DNA of 64,000 nt from an uncultured Oscillospiraceae bacterium (GTDB lineage Bacteria > Bacillota > Clostridia > Oscillospirales > Ruminococcaceae): NCBI GenBank assembly GCA_910586535.1, contig CAJUHS010000002.1, positions 62,001 to 126,000 of the forward strand. Direction: 5' to 3'. Below the pieces are notes generated by a model, which made no database searches, had not been told where the DNA came from, and saw only the letters and a list, made by a program, of their open reading frames with translations. Both the position numbers and the translations under genes were made by a program. This document shows positions 16,986-26,005 of this stretch, piece after piece. Within the stretch, counting starts at the first letter, position 1; each line of letters begins with the position of its first letter.

Positions 16986-18926
16986 CTACAGTACTCTTTT
17001 AAACTGCTTTTCCATTTCACGCTTTGTCAGCCTGAACATTACGGGTCTGCCATGTGGACAGTACCGTATACGTTCGTCGGTGAGAATAATTTTCACTATC
17101 TCGGAAAGTTCCCTCAGCGACGTAATATCGTTAGCCTTTATTGCCGCCTTGCAGGCAAAAGTGTGATACATATCATCAAGTATCTCGGGCATAGGATTGG
17201 CTTTGTTCTCGCAAATATTTTTCGCCAGCTCAATGATAAGGTCTTTGGGATCGCAGCCGTCAAGAATACTTGGTATGCCCTTTACCTCAACATCAGAAGC
17301 TCCTGATATCTCAAACTCAAAGCCAAGTTCGCGGACAAAATCTGCGTTCTGTATGAGCGCGCTGAATTCTCCGTAATCAAGCAGAACGTCCGCAGGCTGG
17401 AGCAGCAGCTGGCACACAAGCTTCTGCTGACCCGATTTCAGCTTCTCAAACAAAATTCTTTCGTGAGCGGCGTGCTTGTCCACAAACACAAGGTCGTTTT
17501 CCACTTCGGCAATAATATAGTTTTTGAACGCTTCACCTATCACACGGAAATAAATTTCCTTGGGCTGCTCTTTGGGAACTTCTTTTTTCTTTTCAAAGGA
17601 ATTTCCCGAAATATATTTGAACTGCACGTTTTCCGCAGGTTTTAGCTGTTCGATCGGTTCTTCTCCGTCAGTTTTCTGCGGAATATCGTAAGGAACGTTC
17701 ACAATGTTTTCAACCTTAGGATATGACGAAGTATGCCGAACATACGTCTGAGACACAACCTGTTTTAAAGCAACGCTCTGTACCGGCATCTCCTCCCTGA
17801 AAACAGGACGAGTCTCACAGACAACCGGAGCATTTGCAGAGGCGGAAAAGCTGTCCTGAGAATACACCGGCTGCTGTTCGGGAAGCGGCTTTCTATAGTC
17901 GGCTTTGGGCTGCTTTACTGTAATTTCCGCCGGAGCAGTATCCAATAGTATGGCGTTTTTTACAGCAAAATAAATGCTGTCCGCAATAATTTTCTCATCG
18001 GTAAAGCGAACCTCGATCTTCGCAGGGTGGACGTTTACGTCCATTATAGACGGCGGTATGGTCATTCTCAGCACACAGGACGGAAACTTTCCCTCCATAA
18101 TGCTGTTGCGGTAGGCGTGTTCAAGGGAATATGTACAGGTCTGAGACTTTACATATCTTCCGTTAATAAAAAAATGCTGCATAGTACGGTTAGGTCTGCC
18201 AAAGAGCGGCTTTACCGTGAAACCGTCTATTCTTATACCGTTAAGCTCATAGTTCACGGGTATCATTGAAGCGGCAAACTGCTTGCCCATGACAGAATAT
18301 ACCGAAGAGTAAAGCTCCCCGTCACCTGCCGTGATGAACTCCTGCTTGTTGTCACGGATAAATTTAAACGCTATTTCCGGATGGGACAAAGCTATCTTGT
18401 CTATGATAGAAGCGACAGCGTTGCCCTCGGAAACGTCCTTTTTGAGAAATTTCAAGCGTGCGGGAACATTGAAAAACACGTCTCTTATTATAATAGTAGT
18501 ACCATCAGGACAACCCGTGCGGTCGTACTCCTTTTCCTCGCCGCCCTCGATAGCGTAATGGGTGCCGTACTCGTCACCAGCGGTTTTGGTCAGCACGTCC
18601 ACCTTTGCCACCGCGCAGATAGAAGCAAGTGCCTCCCCGCGGAAACCGAGAGTCATAATGCTGTTAAGATCGTCCTTGTCGTGTATTTTGCTCGTGGCAT
18701 GACGGAGGAAAGCCGTAGGCACGTCCTCATAGTCGATACCGCAGCCGTTATCCGTAACACGGAGGTAGCTTATGCCGCCCCGCTTTATCTCAACGGTAAT
18801 GCTTGTTGCGCCGCTGTCTATGGAATTTTCCACCAGTTCCTTGACAATAGAACCGGGACGTTCTATGACCTCACCCGCAGCGATAAGCTCCGCCGTTTCC
18901 TTGCTTAAAACCTGTACCTTAGGCAT
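16986..18926 (-). CDS. mutL: DNA mismatch repair protein MutL
   Basis: A 646-residue GHKL ATPase that couples MutS mismatch recognition to strand removal. N-terminal motifs are GEVIERPGSIVKELVENS (general base E30), VTDNGCGI and TLGFRGEAL. A long variable linker (about 340-460) precedes the C-terminal domain, which carries a metal-binding endonuclease motif DKHAAHERILFE (DQHA type with Q changed to K) and CPHGRPVMF. MutL here is therefore probably the nicking enzyme, as in organisms lacking MutH. It lies between an acetyltransferase remnant and miaA. Confidence 0.97.
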   Translation of the reverse strand: MPKVQVLSKETAELIAAGEVIERPGSIVKELVENSIDSGATSITVEIKRGGISYLRVTDNGCGIDYEDVPTAFLRHATSKIHDKDDLNSIMTLGFRGEALASICAVAKVDVLTKTAGDEYGTHYAIEGGEEKEYDRTGCPDGTTIIIRDVFFNVPARLKFLKKDVSEGNAVASIIDKIALSHPEIAFKFIRDNKQEFITAGDGELYSSVYSVMGKQFAASMIPVNYELNGIRIDGFTVKPLFGRPNRTMQHFFINGRYVKSQTCTYSLEHAYRNSIMEGKFPSCVLRMTIPPSIMDVNVHPAKIEVRFTDEKIIADSIYFAVKNAILLDTAPAEITVKQPKADYRKPLPEQQPVYSQDSFSASANAPVVCETRPVFREEMPVQSVALKQVVSQTYVRHTSSYPKVENIVNVPYDIPQKTDGEEPIEQLKPAENVQFKYISGNSFEKKKEVPKEQPKEIYFRVIGEAFKNYIIAEVENDLVFVDKHAAHERILFEKLKSGQQKLVCQLLLQPADVLLDYGEFSALIQNADFVRELGFEFEISGASDVEVKGIPSILDGCDPKDLIIELAKNICENKANPMPEILDDMYHTFACKAAIKANDITSLRELSEIVKIILTDERIRYCPHGRPVMFRLTKREMEKQFKRVL

Positions 18927-18950
18927 TTTTTCACCTCAACATATTAGAGT

Positions 18951-19208
18951 TTATAATTTTTCCATATACACAAATTGTAATTCATTATTAACTGCTTTAG
19001 AATCAAATATTTTATAACCCATGTTTTGGTATAAACAAATATTATCTTTACTCCTTGTGCTTGTAAATAGCTCATATCGTTTTTGAGGAAAATAATGCTC
19101 TATTTCTGCCAAAAGCCTTGTTCCATAGCTTTTACACCTATAATAAAGATATTGCAGTTGCAGTATTTCCTGCAAATCATTATGTTTTGCTTTATATATC
19201 ATAGACAT
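18951..19208 (-). pseudogene. Internally deleted GNAT acetyltransferase in the mutS-mutL gap
   Basis: An 85-codon frame whose first 23 residues (MSMIYKAKHNDLQEILQLQY) are a GNAT N-terminus. Residues 30-85 (YGTRLLAEIEHYFPQKRYEL, then NICLYQNMGYKIF) are a GNAT C-terminus. The middle strands and the first part of the acetyl-CoA loop, about 60-70 residues, are missing at a clean in-frame joint. Such a protein could not bind acetyl-CoA normally. It is more AT-rich than its neighbours and separates mutS from mutL, which are usually adjacent, so an acquired gene has decayed here. An unusual functional mini-protein is less likely. Confidence 0.75.
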
Positions 19209-19238
19209 TAATTTTTCCTCTACCCTCCGGTTTATCCG

Positions 19239-21848
19239 TCAATCAAGCATACCGCAAAGCTCTTTAAGGAAATATTTAGCGTCCTCGTCTGTAAGCTCGT
19301 CAACATTTGTTTTGCGAAGCTTGTCTATGATACGTTCGCTGCCGATAGCTACAAAGGATATCTGATCCTGCGGCTTTTCACGATCATGCAGGGATTTTTC
19401 CGTCTCCATTTCCGCAAGAAGCTGTTTCGCTCTGTTCAGAACCCTGTTCGGAAGTCCCGCAAGCTTAGCAACATCTATTCCGTAGCTGTCGTCAACGCCG
19501 CCTGGAACTATTTTTCTCAGGAACTTGATATTGTCTCCCCGCTTCTTGACCGCAACGCTGTAATTCTTTACTCCGTCAAGCTCGTCCTCAAGCTTTATAA
19601 GCTCATGGTAATGTGTGGCAAAAAGGGTTTTGCAGCCCAATATGCGGGAATTTGCGATGTACTCCGCAACAGCCGTTGCAATACTTATTCCGTCATAGGT
19701 GGACGTGCCACGTCCCACCTCGTCAAGGATAACAAGACTCTGCTTCGTGGCGTTTTTGAGGATGTCCGCGACTTCGCTCATCTCCACCATAAATGTGGAT
19801 TGCCCTGCCGTAAGGTCGTCGGAGGCTCCCACTCGTGTGAATATCTTGTCCACAATTGAAATTTTCGCGTATCTGGCAGGAACAAAGCAGCCTATCTGCG
19901 CCATAAGACAGATAAGCGCGGTCTGCCGCATATAGGTTGATTTACCGGACATATTCGGACCCGTTATAATAGACATACGGCTGTTTCCCGTGTCCAGATA
20001 GGTGTCGTTCGGAACATACATCTCGTCAGTCAGCATAAGTTCCACAACCGGATGTCTTCCGTCCTTGATGTCGATTATACCGTCGATAGCGATATCCGGT
20101 TTGGTGTACTCATTTTTCAGTGACGTATAGGCAAATGAGCATAAAACGTCAAGCTGAGCGATCGCCGAAGCGGTCTCCTGAACCTTTACAAGCTGCGTAG
20201 CGACAAAATCCCGCACTTCGCAGAAGATGTCGTATTCCAGCGACAGAACCTTTTCGTTAGCGCCCAGTATTTCGTTTTCCGTCTTTTTCAATTCTTCTGT
20301 AATAAATCTCTCACAGTTGGCAAGAGTCTGCTTTCTGATGTACTCAGTCGGAATTTTGTCATAGTAGGATTTTGTCACTTCTATATAGTACCCGAAAACA
20401 CGGTTATAGCTTATTTTCAGATTTTTTATTTCTGTACGGTCTCTTTCGCGCTGTTCAATATCTTTGATGATGTTCTCACCGTTTTTAATGATATTTCTCA
20501 GACGGTCAAGCTCCTCGTTAAAGCCGTCCTTTATAACGCCGCCCTCTTTTGCGTTTACAGAAGGCTCGTCCTTTATCGCATTTTCTATAAGTCCTGAAAT
20601 TTCATTGAGAGTATGTATATTCTGGTTCAGCTCCCGCAAAAGGCGGCAGTTAAAGTTTTCCAGCAGCATTTTTATGTCGGGCATTTTTAACGCGGTAAGT
20701 GACAAGGATTTAATGTCACGCGGAGTTGCGGTTTTGTACATGACCCTTGTCATAAGCCGCTCAATATCGTACACTCCCGAAAGCTGGTCGGAAAGCTCCT
20801 CCCTGATTACCGACTGTCTGCAAAGCTGCTCCACTGCGTCGAGGCGGTTGATAATTATAGCGGGCTTGATAAGCGGCTGCTCGATATAGGCTTTCAGCAG
20901 ACGCTTCCCCATGGAGGTCTGGGTATGATCAAGTACCCATAGCAAACTCCCCTTTTTCTCCTTATTGCGCATGGTTTCCGTAAGCTCCAGATTACGGCGG
21001 GCAGTAAGGTCAAGTTCCATGAAGTAGCTGTCGTTATACCGCTTTATTTCGGTAAATCTTCCCACCAGTGCTTTCTGAGTATCGCTGATATAGTCAAAAA
21101 GACCGCACACGCACTGCGCTTCGGTACTTTCCTCGCTCAGACCTATCTCGCAGAGTTCGGGGACGCTGAACTGCTTTAGAATAACGTCCTTTTTGGAATT
21201 GACATCAAAGCTTTCGACGTCAAGCATCTGAACAGAGCAGTTCATTTTGCTTTTGATAAAATCCGTAACCTGTTTATAGTCGAGAAATCTGTCGTTAAAC
21301 AGCACCTCGGCAGGATCGAACCGCGAAAGCTCGTTGATTATTTCCGTCTGCACGTCCTTGCTTGTTTTTTTGAAAAGGTGTACCTCACCCGTGGAAATAT
21401 CCGCAAAACATACTGAACACTCGTTCGCTGCCGCAAAAGCTGCGCAGATATAGTTGTTTTTTGATTCGTCAAGAAGTGCGCTTTCAGTTAGTGTTCCTGG
21501 AGTGACTATCCGTATAACGTCTCTTTCAACGATACCGTTTTTTACATCCTTAGGATCTGTAAGCTGCTCGCAGATCGCAACTCTGTGACCAAGTTCTATC
21601 AGACGCTTTATGTACATCTCGCTGGCATGGTAAGGTATCCCGCACATTGGAGCACGTTCATCCAAACCGCAGTCACGTCCGGTAAGCGTAAGCTCCAGTT
21701 CTCTTGAAACTATTATAGCATCCTCAAAAAACATCTCATAAAAATCGCCCAGTCTGAAAAAAAGTATGTGATCTTTGTATTTGTTTTTTACGGAAAAATA
21801 CTGTTTCATCATGGGTGAAAGGCGGTTAAAGTCAATCTGCACAGCCAT
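19239..21848 (-). CDS. mutS: DNA mismatch repair protein MutS
   Basis: Recognises base mismatches and small loops and recruits MutL. The mismatch-reading Phe-X-Glu is in RLGDFYEMFFEDA near the N-terminus; the core and clamp follow, then the ABC ATPase with Walker A GPNMSGKST (about 630-638), the mobile loop GASDDLTAGQSTFMVEM, and Walker B/signature DEVGRGTSTYDG (about 709). The ATG at 21848 aligns with MutS proteins; a GTG at 21857 is in frame. Neither start has a good ribosome site, and a 12-bp stem-loop lies just upstream, so translation may be controlled or low. Confidence 0.97.
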   Translation of the reverse strand: MAVQIDFNRLSPMMKQYFSVKNKYKDHILFFRLGDFYEMFFEDAIIVSRELELTLTGRDCGLDERAPMCGIPYHASEMYIKRLIELGHRVAICEQLTDPKDVKNGIVERDVIRIVTPGTLTESALLDESKNNYICAAFAAANECSVCFADISTGEVHLFKKTSKDVQTEIINELSRFDPAEVLFNDRFLDYKQVTDFIKSKMNCSVQMLDVESFDVNSKKDVILKQFSVPELCEIGLSEESTEAQCVCGLFDYISDTQKALVGRFTEIKRYNDSYFMELDLTARRNLELTETMRNKEKKGSLLWVLDHTQTSMGKRLLKAYIEQPLIKPAIIINRLDAVEQLCRQSVIREELSDQLSGVYDIERLMTRVMYKTATPRDIKSLSLTALKMPDIKMLLENFNCRLLRELNQNIHTLNEISGLIENAIKDEPSVNAKEGGVIKDGFNEELDRLRNIIKNGENIIKDIEQRERDRTEIKNLKISYNRVFGYYIEVTKSYYDKIPTEYIRKQTLANCERFITEELKKTENEILGANEKVLSLEYDIFCEVRDFVATQLVKVQETASAIAQLDVLCSFAYTSLKNEYTKPDIAIDGIIDIKDGRHPVVELMLTDEMYVPNDTYLDTGNSRMSIITGPNMSGKSTYMRQTALICLMAQIGCFVPARYAKISIVDKIFTRVGASDDLTAGQSTFMVEMSEVADILKNATKQSLVILDEVGRGTSTYDGISIATAVAEYIANSRILGCKTLFATHYHELIKLEDELDGVKNYSVAVKKRGDNIKFLRKIVPGGVDDSYGIDVAKLAGLPNRVLNRAKQLLAEMETEKSLHDREKPQDQISFVAIGSERIIDKLRKTNVDELTDEDAKYFLKELCGMLD

Positions 21849-21858
21849 AATTACCACG

Positions 21859-21889
21859 ATTGACCCGCCGTACCGAACGGCAGGTCAAT
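21859..21889 (-). other. Stem-loop just before mutS
   Basis: attgacccgccg (21859-21870) and cggcaggtcaat (21878-21889) pair at 11 of 12 positions around a 7-base loop. On the minus strand it ends 2 bases before an in-frame GTG and 11 before the ATG of mutS, with no T run after it. It occupies the place where a ribosome site is expected. Confidence 0.55.
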
Positions 21890-21912
21890 GTCTCCTCTCA
21901 ATAAAATTTTGC

Positions 21913-22323
21913 TTAGTGACAGCCTCCGCAGGTGGAACAGCTTCCTCCGCAGCCTCCGGGCTCCTCTGTGGGACAGGTCATTGGATCCTCTCCGTTGGCG
22001 GAATAGGTAATAATAACGTTTATCTGCGTAAGAAGATCATCCATGGCGGTCTTTGCTTCGTTGTATTCAAGCATATTCTTGTTGCCCATGATCGTTCCGT
22101 AAAGAGACTTTATCTCATTGTCCAGAGCAGTAAGCCTCTCAGCGCTGCGGTCGTCCTTAGCCATTTCTGCGTTAAGCTCAACCCTTTTCATCTGAAACTC
22201 GTTTATCATCTGCTGAAGCTCGGAATCTCCGTCATTTGCCTCCTTAGCCTTTACATAAGCGGCGTATCTTTCGTCTTCCTGTATCATCTTTCCCAGTTCT
22301 CTTGCCTTGTCAATAACGTTCAT
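21913..22323 (-). CDS. YlbF/YmcA-family regulator with Cys-rich tail
   Basis: A 136-residue helical protein of the YlbF/YmcA family. In B. subtilis these join YaaT to help RNase Y process mRNA and to promote sporulation and competence. The helical core is about residues 1-115. The C-terminal tail has CPTEEPGGCGGSCSTCGGCH, with five cysteines, consistent with the Fe-S clusters reported for the complex. The ATG at 22323 has AGGAGT 9 bases upstream; a longer in-frame start at 22374 would overlap the upstream gene. The miaB-ymcA-mutS order matches B. subtilis, so YmcA (RicA) is the likeliest counterpart. Confidence 0.85.
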   Translation of the reverse strand: MNVIDKARELGKMIQEDERYAAYVKAKEANDGDSELQQMINEFQMKRVELNAEMAKDDRSAERLTALDNEIKSLYGTIMGNKNMLEYNEAKTAMDDLLTQINVIITYSANGEDPMTCPTEEPGGCGGSCSTCGGCH

Positions 22324-22370
22324 TGTAAAAAACTCCTTTATTCTCATTATAGTTTGCAGTTTATGTCGAT

Positions 22371-22763
22371 TCATTCCATGCCGCCGAAGACATCTTGTGC
22401 CGCCGAATGGATAAACAGAATGCCATCACCGTTAAAAAAACATTCCCTTTCCTGCTTTCTTTTCAGAGCAAGCTTTTCAAACGCTTTACGCTGAAGCTCT
22501 TTTCTTGAAAAATATTCGTCCAGAATCTTCTGACGCTCCGTACGTGCTTCCCAAAAGTCCTTTTTCTCCTGTTTCTCCTCAGAATCTTTCCGCTGCTTGT
22601 TACGGTATATTTCCTCAAGAGTCTCGCAAAGTATCTCCTCGTCCGATTTAGCGGACTGTTCAGCCGCGCTCAGAGCTTCCGCAAAAGTCGTTCCTCCTGC
22701 GCTTCCTCCTTGTGAAACGTATTTGTACAACGCTGCCGCACTGTTTATTCCGGAAACTGACAT
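22371..22763 (-). CDS. Hypothetical coiled-coil protein between miaB and ylbF
   Basis: A 130-residue protein I do not recognise. The N-terminus is small-residue and glycine rich (GINSAAALYKYVSQGGSAGG). The middle (about 40-105) is very highly charged with many Lys/Glu/Gln/Arg and would form one long helix or coiled coil. A short hydrophobic-aromatic tail ends in FGGME. It has no signal peptide or membrane segment. It starts 18 bases after the miaB stop and is tightly spaced, so it is part of that operon. In B. subtilis the ymcA-mutS interval holds cotE, but no resemblance to CotE is visible. Confidence 0.7.
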   Translation of the reverse strand: MSVSGINSAAALYKYVSQGGSAGGTTFAEALSAAEQSAKSDEEILCETLEEIYRNKQRKDSEEKQEKKDFWEARTERQKILDEYFSRKELQRKAFEKLALKRKQERECFFNGDGILFIHSAAQDVFGGME

Positions 22764-22781
22764 AATATCATTCCTTTCCTG

Positions 22782-24152
22782 TCAGTCAATGATTTCTCCC
22801 TGCACCGCCCAGTTAAAGGCTTTGGTGATCCTTACTTTTTTTACATGTCCGATAACGGAACTGTCCGCCTTTGCCTCCACAATAATGAACTCTCCGCTTT
22901 TTCCGGTATACCGGCCTTCAGTCTTTGTACCGGACTCAAAAAGAACGTCAAGGGTTCTTCCCTCAAATCTTTTGAAGTGCTCCGAAGAGATATCCCTTTG
23001 AAGCTCCAGCAGCCTGCGCATACGGACGCTTTTTTCCTCATCTGAAATTCTGTCTTCGATAAGCGCGGCTTTTGTACCCGTCCGTTTCGAGTATATAAAC
23101 GAAAAAATATTGTCATACTTTACCTCGCGGACGATCTTCAAAGTTTCCTCAAAATCCTCGTCGGTCTCGTTCGGAAAACCCACAATTATATCCGTACTGA
23201 ACGAAAAATCAGGTATCCTGCTTCTTGCGTACAAAACGGTCTCCATGTACTTTTCTGCGGTGTAGCGCCTGTTCATTTCCTTTAAAATGCGGTCGCTCCC
23301 CGATTGAAGAGGCAGGTGCATATGCTTGCATATCTTATCGCATTCTATAATAGTATCAATAAGCTCCCTGTCAGCGTCCTTTGGGTGCGGAGACATGAAC
23401 CTGACCCTGAAATCCCCGTCAAGAGCGTTTATCCTGCGCAGAAGATCAGAGAAACCGATAGGCACGTCCAAAGTTTTTCCGTATGAATTTACGTTCTGTC
23501 CCAGAAGCATTATCTCCTTGCAGCCGCTTCCCACAAGCTTTCTTATCTCGTCAAGCACCGCTTCGGGATTTCTGCTGCGTTCGCGTCCTCTCACATAGGG
23601 CACTATACAGTATGAACAAAAATTATTGCAGCCATACATTATCGGTACCCCAGCTTTAAAGCCGCAGCTTCTTACAGGACGGATATTTTCCGCGATACCA
23701 ACCTCATATTCGGTAATATCAACCCTTGTGCCGCCTTCGGTAAGAACTTCGTACAGCAGTCTCGGAAGCTCGTTTACCGCAAATGTACCAAAGATTAGGT
23801 CTACTTGTTTGTATGTCTTCCGCAGCTTTTCAACAACGTGCTCCTGCTGAGCCATGCAGCCGCATACGCCGATAATCATTTCTGGACGGCTTTCCTTCAG
23901 ATGTTTAAGGTCGCCAAGCAGACCGTAAATTTTCAGCTCCGCGTTTTCTCTGACTGCGCATGTGTTGTACAGCACCAGGTCAGCCGACGAAACATCCTCA
24001 GTTATGCCGTATCCCATTTCACACAGCAGTCCGAGAACCTTTTCTCCGTCGCTGACATTCTGCTGACAGCCGAAATTCCGCAGACAGCAAAGGTACGGTG
24101 AATCCCTACGCGACACTATTTCCTTGACCTTAGCTTTATAATCCGTCGGCAA
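22782..24152 (-). CDS. miaB: tRNA-2-methylthio-N6-dimethylallyladenosine synthase MiaB
   Basis: A radical-SAM methylthiotransferase that converts i6A37 (made by MiaA) to ms2i6A37 in tRNA. The N-terminal UPF0004 domain ligates one [4Fe-4S] cluster through C29, C65 and C99. The radical SAM cluster is C175, C179 and C182 in GCNNFCSYC. A TRAM domain closes the protein near residue 385 onward. The start is TTG at 24152, preceded by GGAAG. It is the first gene of the miaB-ylbF-mutS-mutL-miaA-hfq run and has a consensus-like promoter. Length of 456 residues is normal. Confidence 0.96.
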   Translation of the reverse strand: MPTDYKAKVKEIVSRRDSPYLCCLRNFGCQQNVSDGEKVLGLLCEMGYGITEDVSSADLVLYNTCAVRENAELKIYGLLGDLKHLKESRPEMIIGVCGCMAQQEHVVEKLRKTYKQVDLIFGTFAVNELPRLLYEVLTEGGTRVDITEYEVGIAENIRPVRSCGFKAGVPIMYGCNNFCSYCIVPYVRGRERSRNPEAVLDEIRKLVGSGCKEIMLLGQNVNSYGKTLDVPIGFSDLLRRINALDGDFRVRFMSPHPKDADRELIDTIIECDKICKHMHLPLQSGSDRILKEMNRRYTAEKYMETVLYARSRIPDFSFSTDIIVGFPNETDEDFEETLKIVREVKYDNIFSFIYSKRTGTKAALIEDRISDEEKSVRMRRLLELQRDISSEHFKRFEGRTLDVLFESGTKTEGRYTGKSGEFIIVEAKADSSVIGHVKKVRITKAFNWAVQGEIID

Positions 24153-24188
24153 TCCGCTCTTCCTTTCCGAAAAAATCCATATAATAAC

Positions 24189-24217
24189 ATTATACCACTT
24201 TCTTTAATAAATTGCAA
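24189..24217 (-). promoter_or_regulatory. Sigma-A promoter of the miaB operon
   Basis: On the minus strand TTGCAA (24212-24217) and TATAAT (24189-24194) are separated by 17 bases, 37 bases before the TTG start of miaB. Confidence 0.75.
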
Positions 24218-24222
24218 CATTT

Positions 24223-24816
24223 TCAGTACACTTTTTCTCCATCTGCAAAAAATGCTTTGACATCTGACGGCAAAATTTTTCCGATATGCGTGTACTCGGC
24301 ATAAAGCTCTCCGTTGTACTCAAAAACGGAAATATACCTGTTTGGATCGTTTATGTCCACATATCTTGCGGCGTAGGCATACTCTGCAAGAGTGGGATTT
24401 TCAGGGTAAGGATAAAATTCCGTGCGGATATCCTCGACAAGGTCTCCGTACTCAAAGTCTATGACGTTTTCAGCAAAGCTTTCTTTGCCGCCTATTCCTG
24501 AAAACAGCACCGCAGTTTCATAGCCCCCATCTTTTCTGAGACGCGCTCCCTCAAATTCTATGTCACACGCCTCCGAGATACCGCAGATATCGTACAGTTT
24601 TATCAGCTTTTCCTCCGAGACTGTTCCGGGATAGCAATATATCATGTACGGGCGGTTTATCCGCTCCAATACTTTTCCTCCGCCGAAATAGATAATTATG
24701 AACAGTACTATGGAGATTACGGTATAAAGCATATTTTGCTGTTTGGTGTAACGTTTTTGAGGTGTTCCTGCGCTGCCTTGCTCCTCTTCGGCAGAAAAGT
24801 TTGCTTTTTCTTCCAT
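24223..24816 (-). CDS. Hypothetical single-pass membrane protein
   Basis: A 197-residue protein of unknown function. A charged cytoplasmic N-terminus (about 1-28, Glu/Gln/Lys rich) is followed by one membrane segment (about 29-47, ending IIYFGGGKVLE). The remaining 150 residues should be outside the cell; they are acidic and Tyr rich, with two Cys in ICGISEACDIEF. No lipobox or signal-peptidase site is evident, so it stays anchored. It is transcribed from its own TTGACC/TATTCT promoter, divergently from the dnaD-like gene, and stops just before the miaB promoter. Confidence 0.75.
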   Translation of the reverse strand: MEEKANFSAEEEQGSAGTPQKRYTKQQNMLYTVISIVLFIIIYFGGGKVLERINRPYMIYCYPGTVSEEKLIKLYDICGISEACDIEFEGARLRKDGGYETAVLFSGIGGKESFAENVIDFEYGDLVEDIRTEFYPYPENPTLAEYAYAARYVDINDPNRYISVFEYNGELYAEYTHIGKILPSDVKAFFADGEKVY

Positions 24817-24852
24817 TTGTAAAAATTGCTCCTTTCAGCACATTATATTTAT

Positions 24853-24881
24853 AGAATATCACGAAAAAAAATTTTGGTCAA
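24853..24881 (-). promoter_or_regulatory. Sigma-A promoter of the single-pass membrane protein gene
   Basis: Minus-strand TTGACC (24876-24881) and TATTCT (24853-24858) with a 17-base spacer, about 37 bases before the start codon, with AGGAG close to the ATG. Confidence 0.7.
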
Positions 24882-24908
24882 GTTTATAGTGATTTTTTTT
24901 TCAAAATA

Positions 24909-24917
24909 TGCTATAAT
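24909..24917 (+). promoter_or_regulatory. Extended -10 promoter of the dnaD-dnaC-like operon
   Basis: TGCTATAAT has both the TG extension and a perfect -10, 57 bases before the ATG of the dnaD-like gene. No good -35 is seen at 17 bases, which an extended -10 can tolerate. It is back to back with the promoter of the divergent membrane gene. Confidence 0.65.
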
Positions 24918-24973
24918 ATTTTTCAGACGTTAAAAGCGCTTTAGTAAACCTCGAAAGGAAGACTGCTATACCC

Positions 24974-25987
24974 ATGAAGTACAATATCAACTGGAACGGT
25001 TCCGATGGAGTATTTGCTGTTCCCGACCTTGCCGCAGACTACCTAAGGCTTGCAAGCGGCAAAGCCGTGAAGCTGCTCCTTTACATACTGAAAAACAAAA
25101 GCTCCGAGGAAACTCTCGCAGAAATGGGAAAAGCCGTTGGGATCACCGAAGAGGACGCCGAGGATGCTATATCATACTGGCAGCAGGTCGGGGTCATACT
25201 TGACAAAAACGCCGCACATCACAAAACAGCTGTGCAGACAGCCGCTGTACCCAAAGCTGACTCCCCAGCTGAACCGGCCGAGGAGATATCAGCTCCGAGA
25301 GCGAGGGAAAAAGCCGCTAAAATGATATCTCCCTCAGAAATTTCCAAAAGGCTTGAAAGCTCGGAAGATATAAAATTCCTTTTCAGCGCTGCGGAAGCGA
25401 CTCTGGGAAAGGTACTTACCTATACAGAACAAAGAACCATTATTTGGATACACGACTATTACGGAACAGCGCCGGATATGCTCCTTATGATAATGGATTT
25501 TGCCGTGTCCCAAAATAAAGCGAGCATCGGATTCATAGAGAAAATAGCCTCCCAATGGCATGAAAACAGTATTGTTACCCATGAACAGGCTGAACGCGAA
25601 ATACTCAGAATGCAAAATTATTATTCTCTTGCTGGACAAGTTTCTGCACGGCTTGGGCTGAACCGTACCCTTACTCCGACAGAACAAAAATTTATCAAAG
25701 AATGGTCGGCAAAAAGTATTGATATTGAGCTTATACTATATTCATATGAAAAAACCGTTGACAATATTGGAAAGGTAAAATTTTCATATATGAACACAAT
25801 TCTGAACGACTGGTACAGCAAAGGTATGTTTACTCCGGCGGATGTAAAGAAGTACGGAAAAAGCTCTTCGGAAGCTTCTGCTGCCGTTTTGTCAAAAAAG
25901 CAAAGCCAGCCCCAAAACGACGAGCACTCCTATAATCTCGAACTTCTTGTTGAACACGCACTGAATACAGTACCGAAGATAAAATAA
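24974..25987 (+). CDS. DnaD/DnaB-type primosome protein
   Basis: A 337-residue replication-initiation protein that remodels DNA and helps load the replicative helicase. The N-terminal winged-helix part spans about residues 5-75 (PDLAADYLRLASGKAVKLLL). A spacer rich in Ala/Pro/Glu follows (80-120). Two DnaB_2/DnaD C-terminal modules come next (about 125-195 and 205-280), the second ending in the hallmark FSYMNTILNDWYSKGMFT. It starts the plus-strand operon with the dnaC-like ATPase 18 bases downstream, the usual loader pair in Clostridia. Confidence 0.92.
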   Translation: MKYNINWNGSDGVFAVPDLAADYLRLASGKAVKLLLYILKNKSSEETLAEMGKAVGITEEDAEDAISYWQQVGVILDKNAAHHKTAVQTAAVPKADSPAEPAEEISAPRAREKAAKMISPSEISKRLESSEDIKFLFSAAEATLGKVLTYTEQRTIIWIHDYYGTAPDMLLMIMDFAVSQNKASIGFIEKIASQWHENSIVTHEQAEREILRMQNYYSLAGQVSARLGLNRTLTPTEQKFIKEWSAKSIDIELILYSYEKTVDNIGKVKFSYMNTILNDWYSKGMFTPADVKKYGKSSSEASAAVLSKKQSQPQNDEHSYNLELLVEHALNTVPKIK

Positions 25988-26005
25988 ACCGAAAGGAAGC
26001 GCAAT

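Noticed and set aside
16976-17020. Longer N-terminus of miaA
   Set aside because: It overlaps the mutL end and has no ribosome site, while ATG 16975 has a strong GGAGG.
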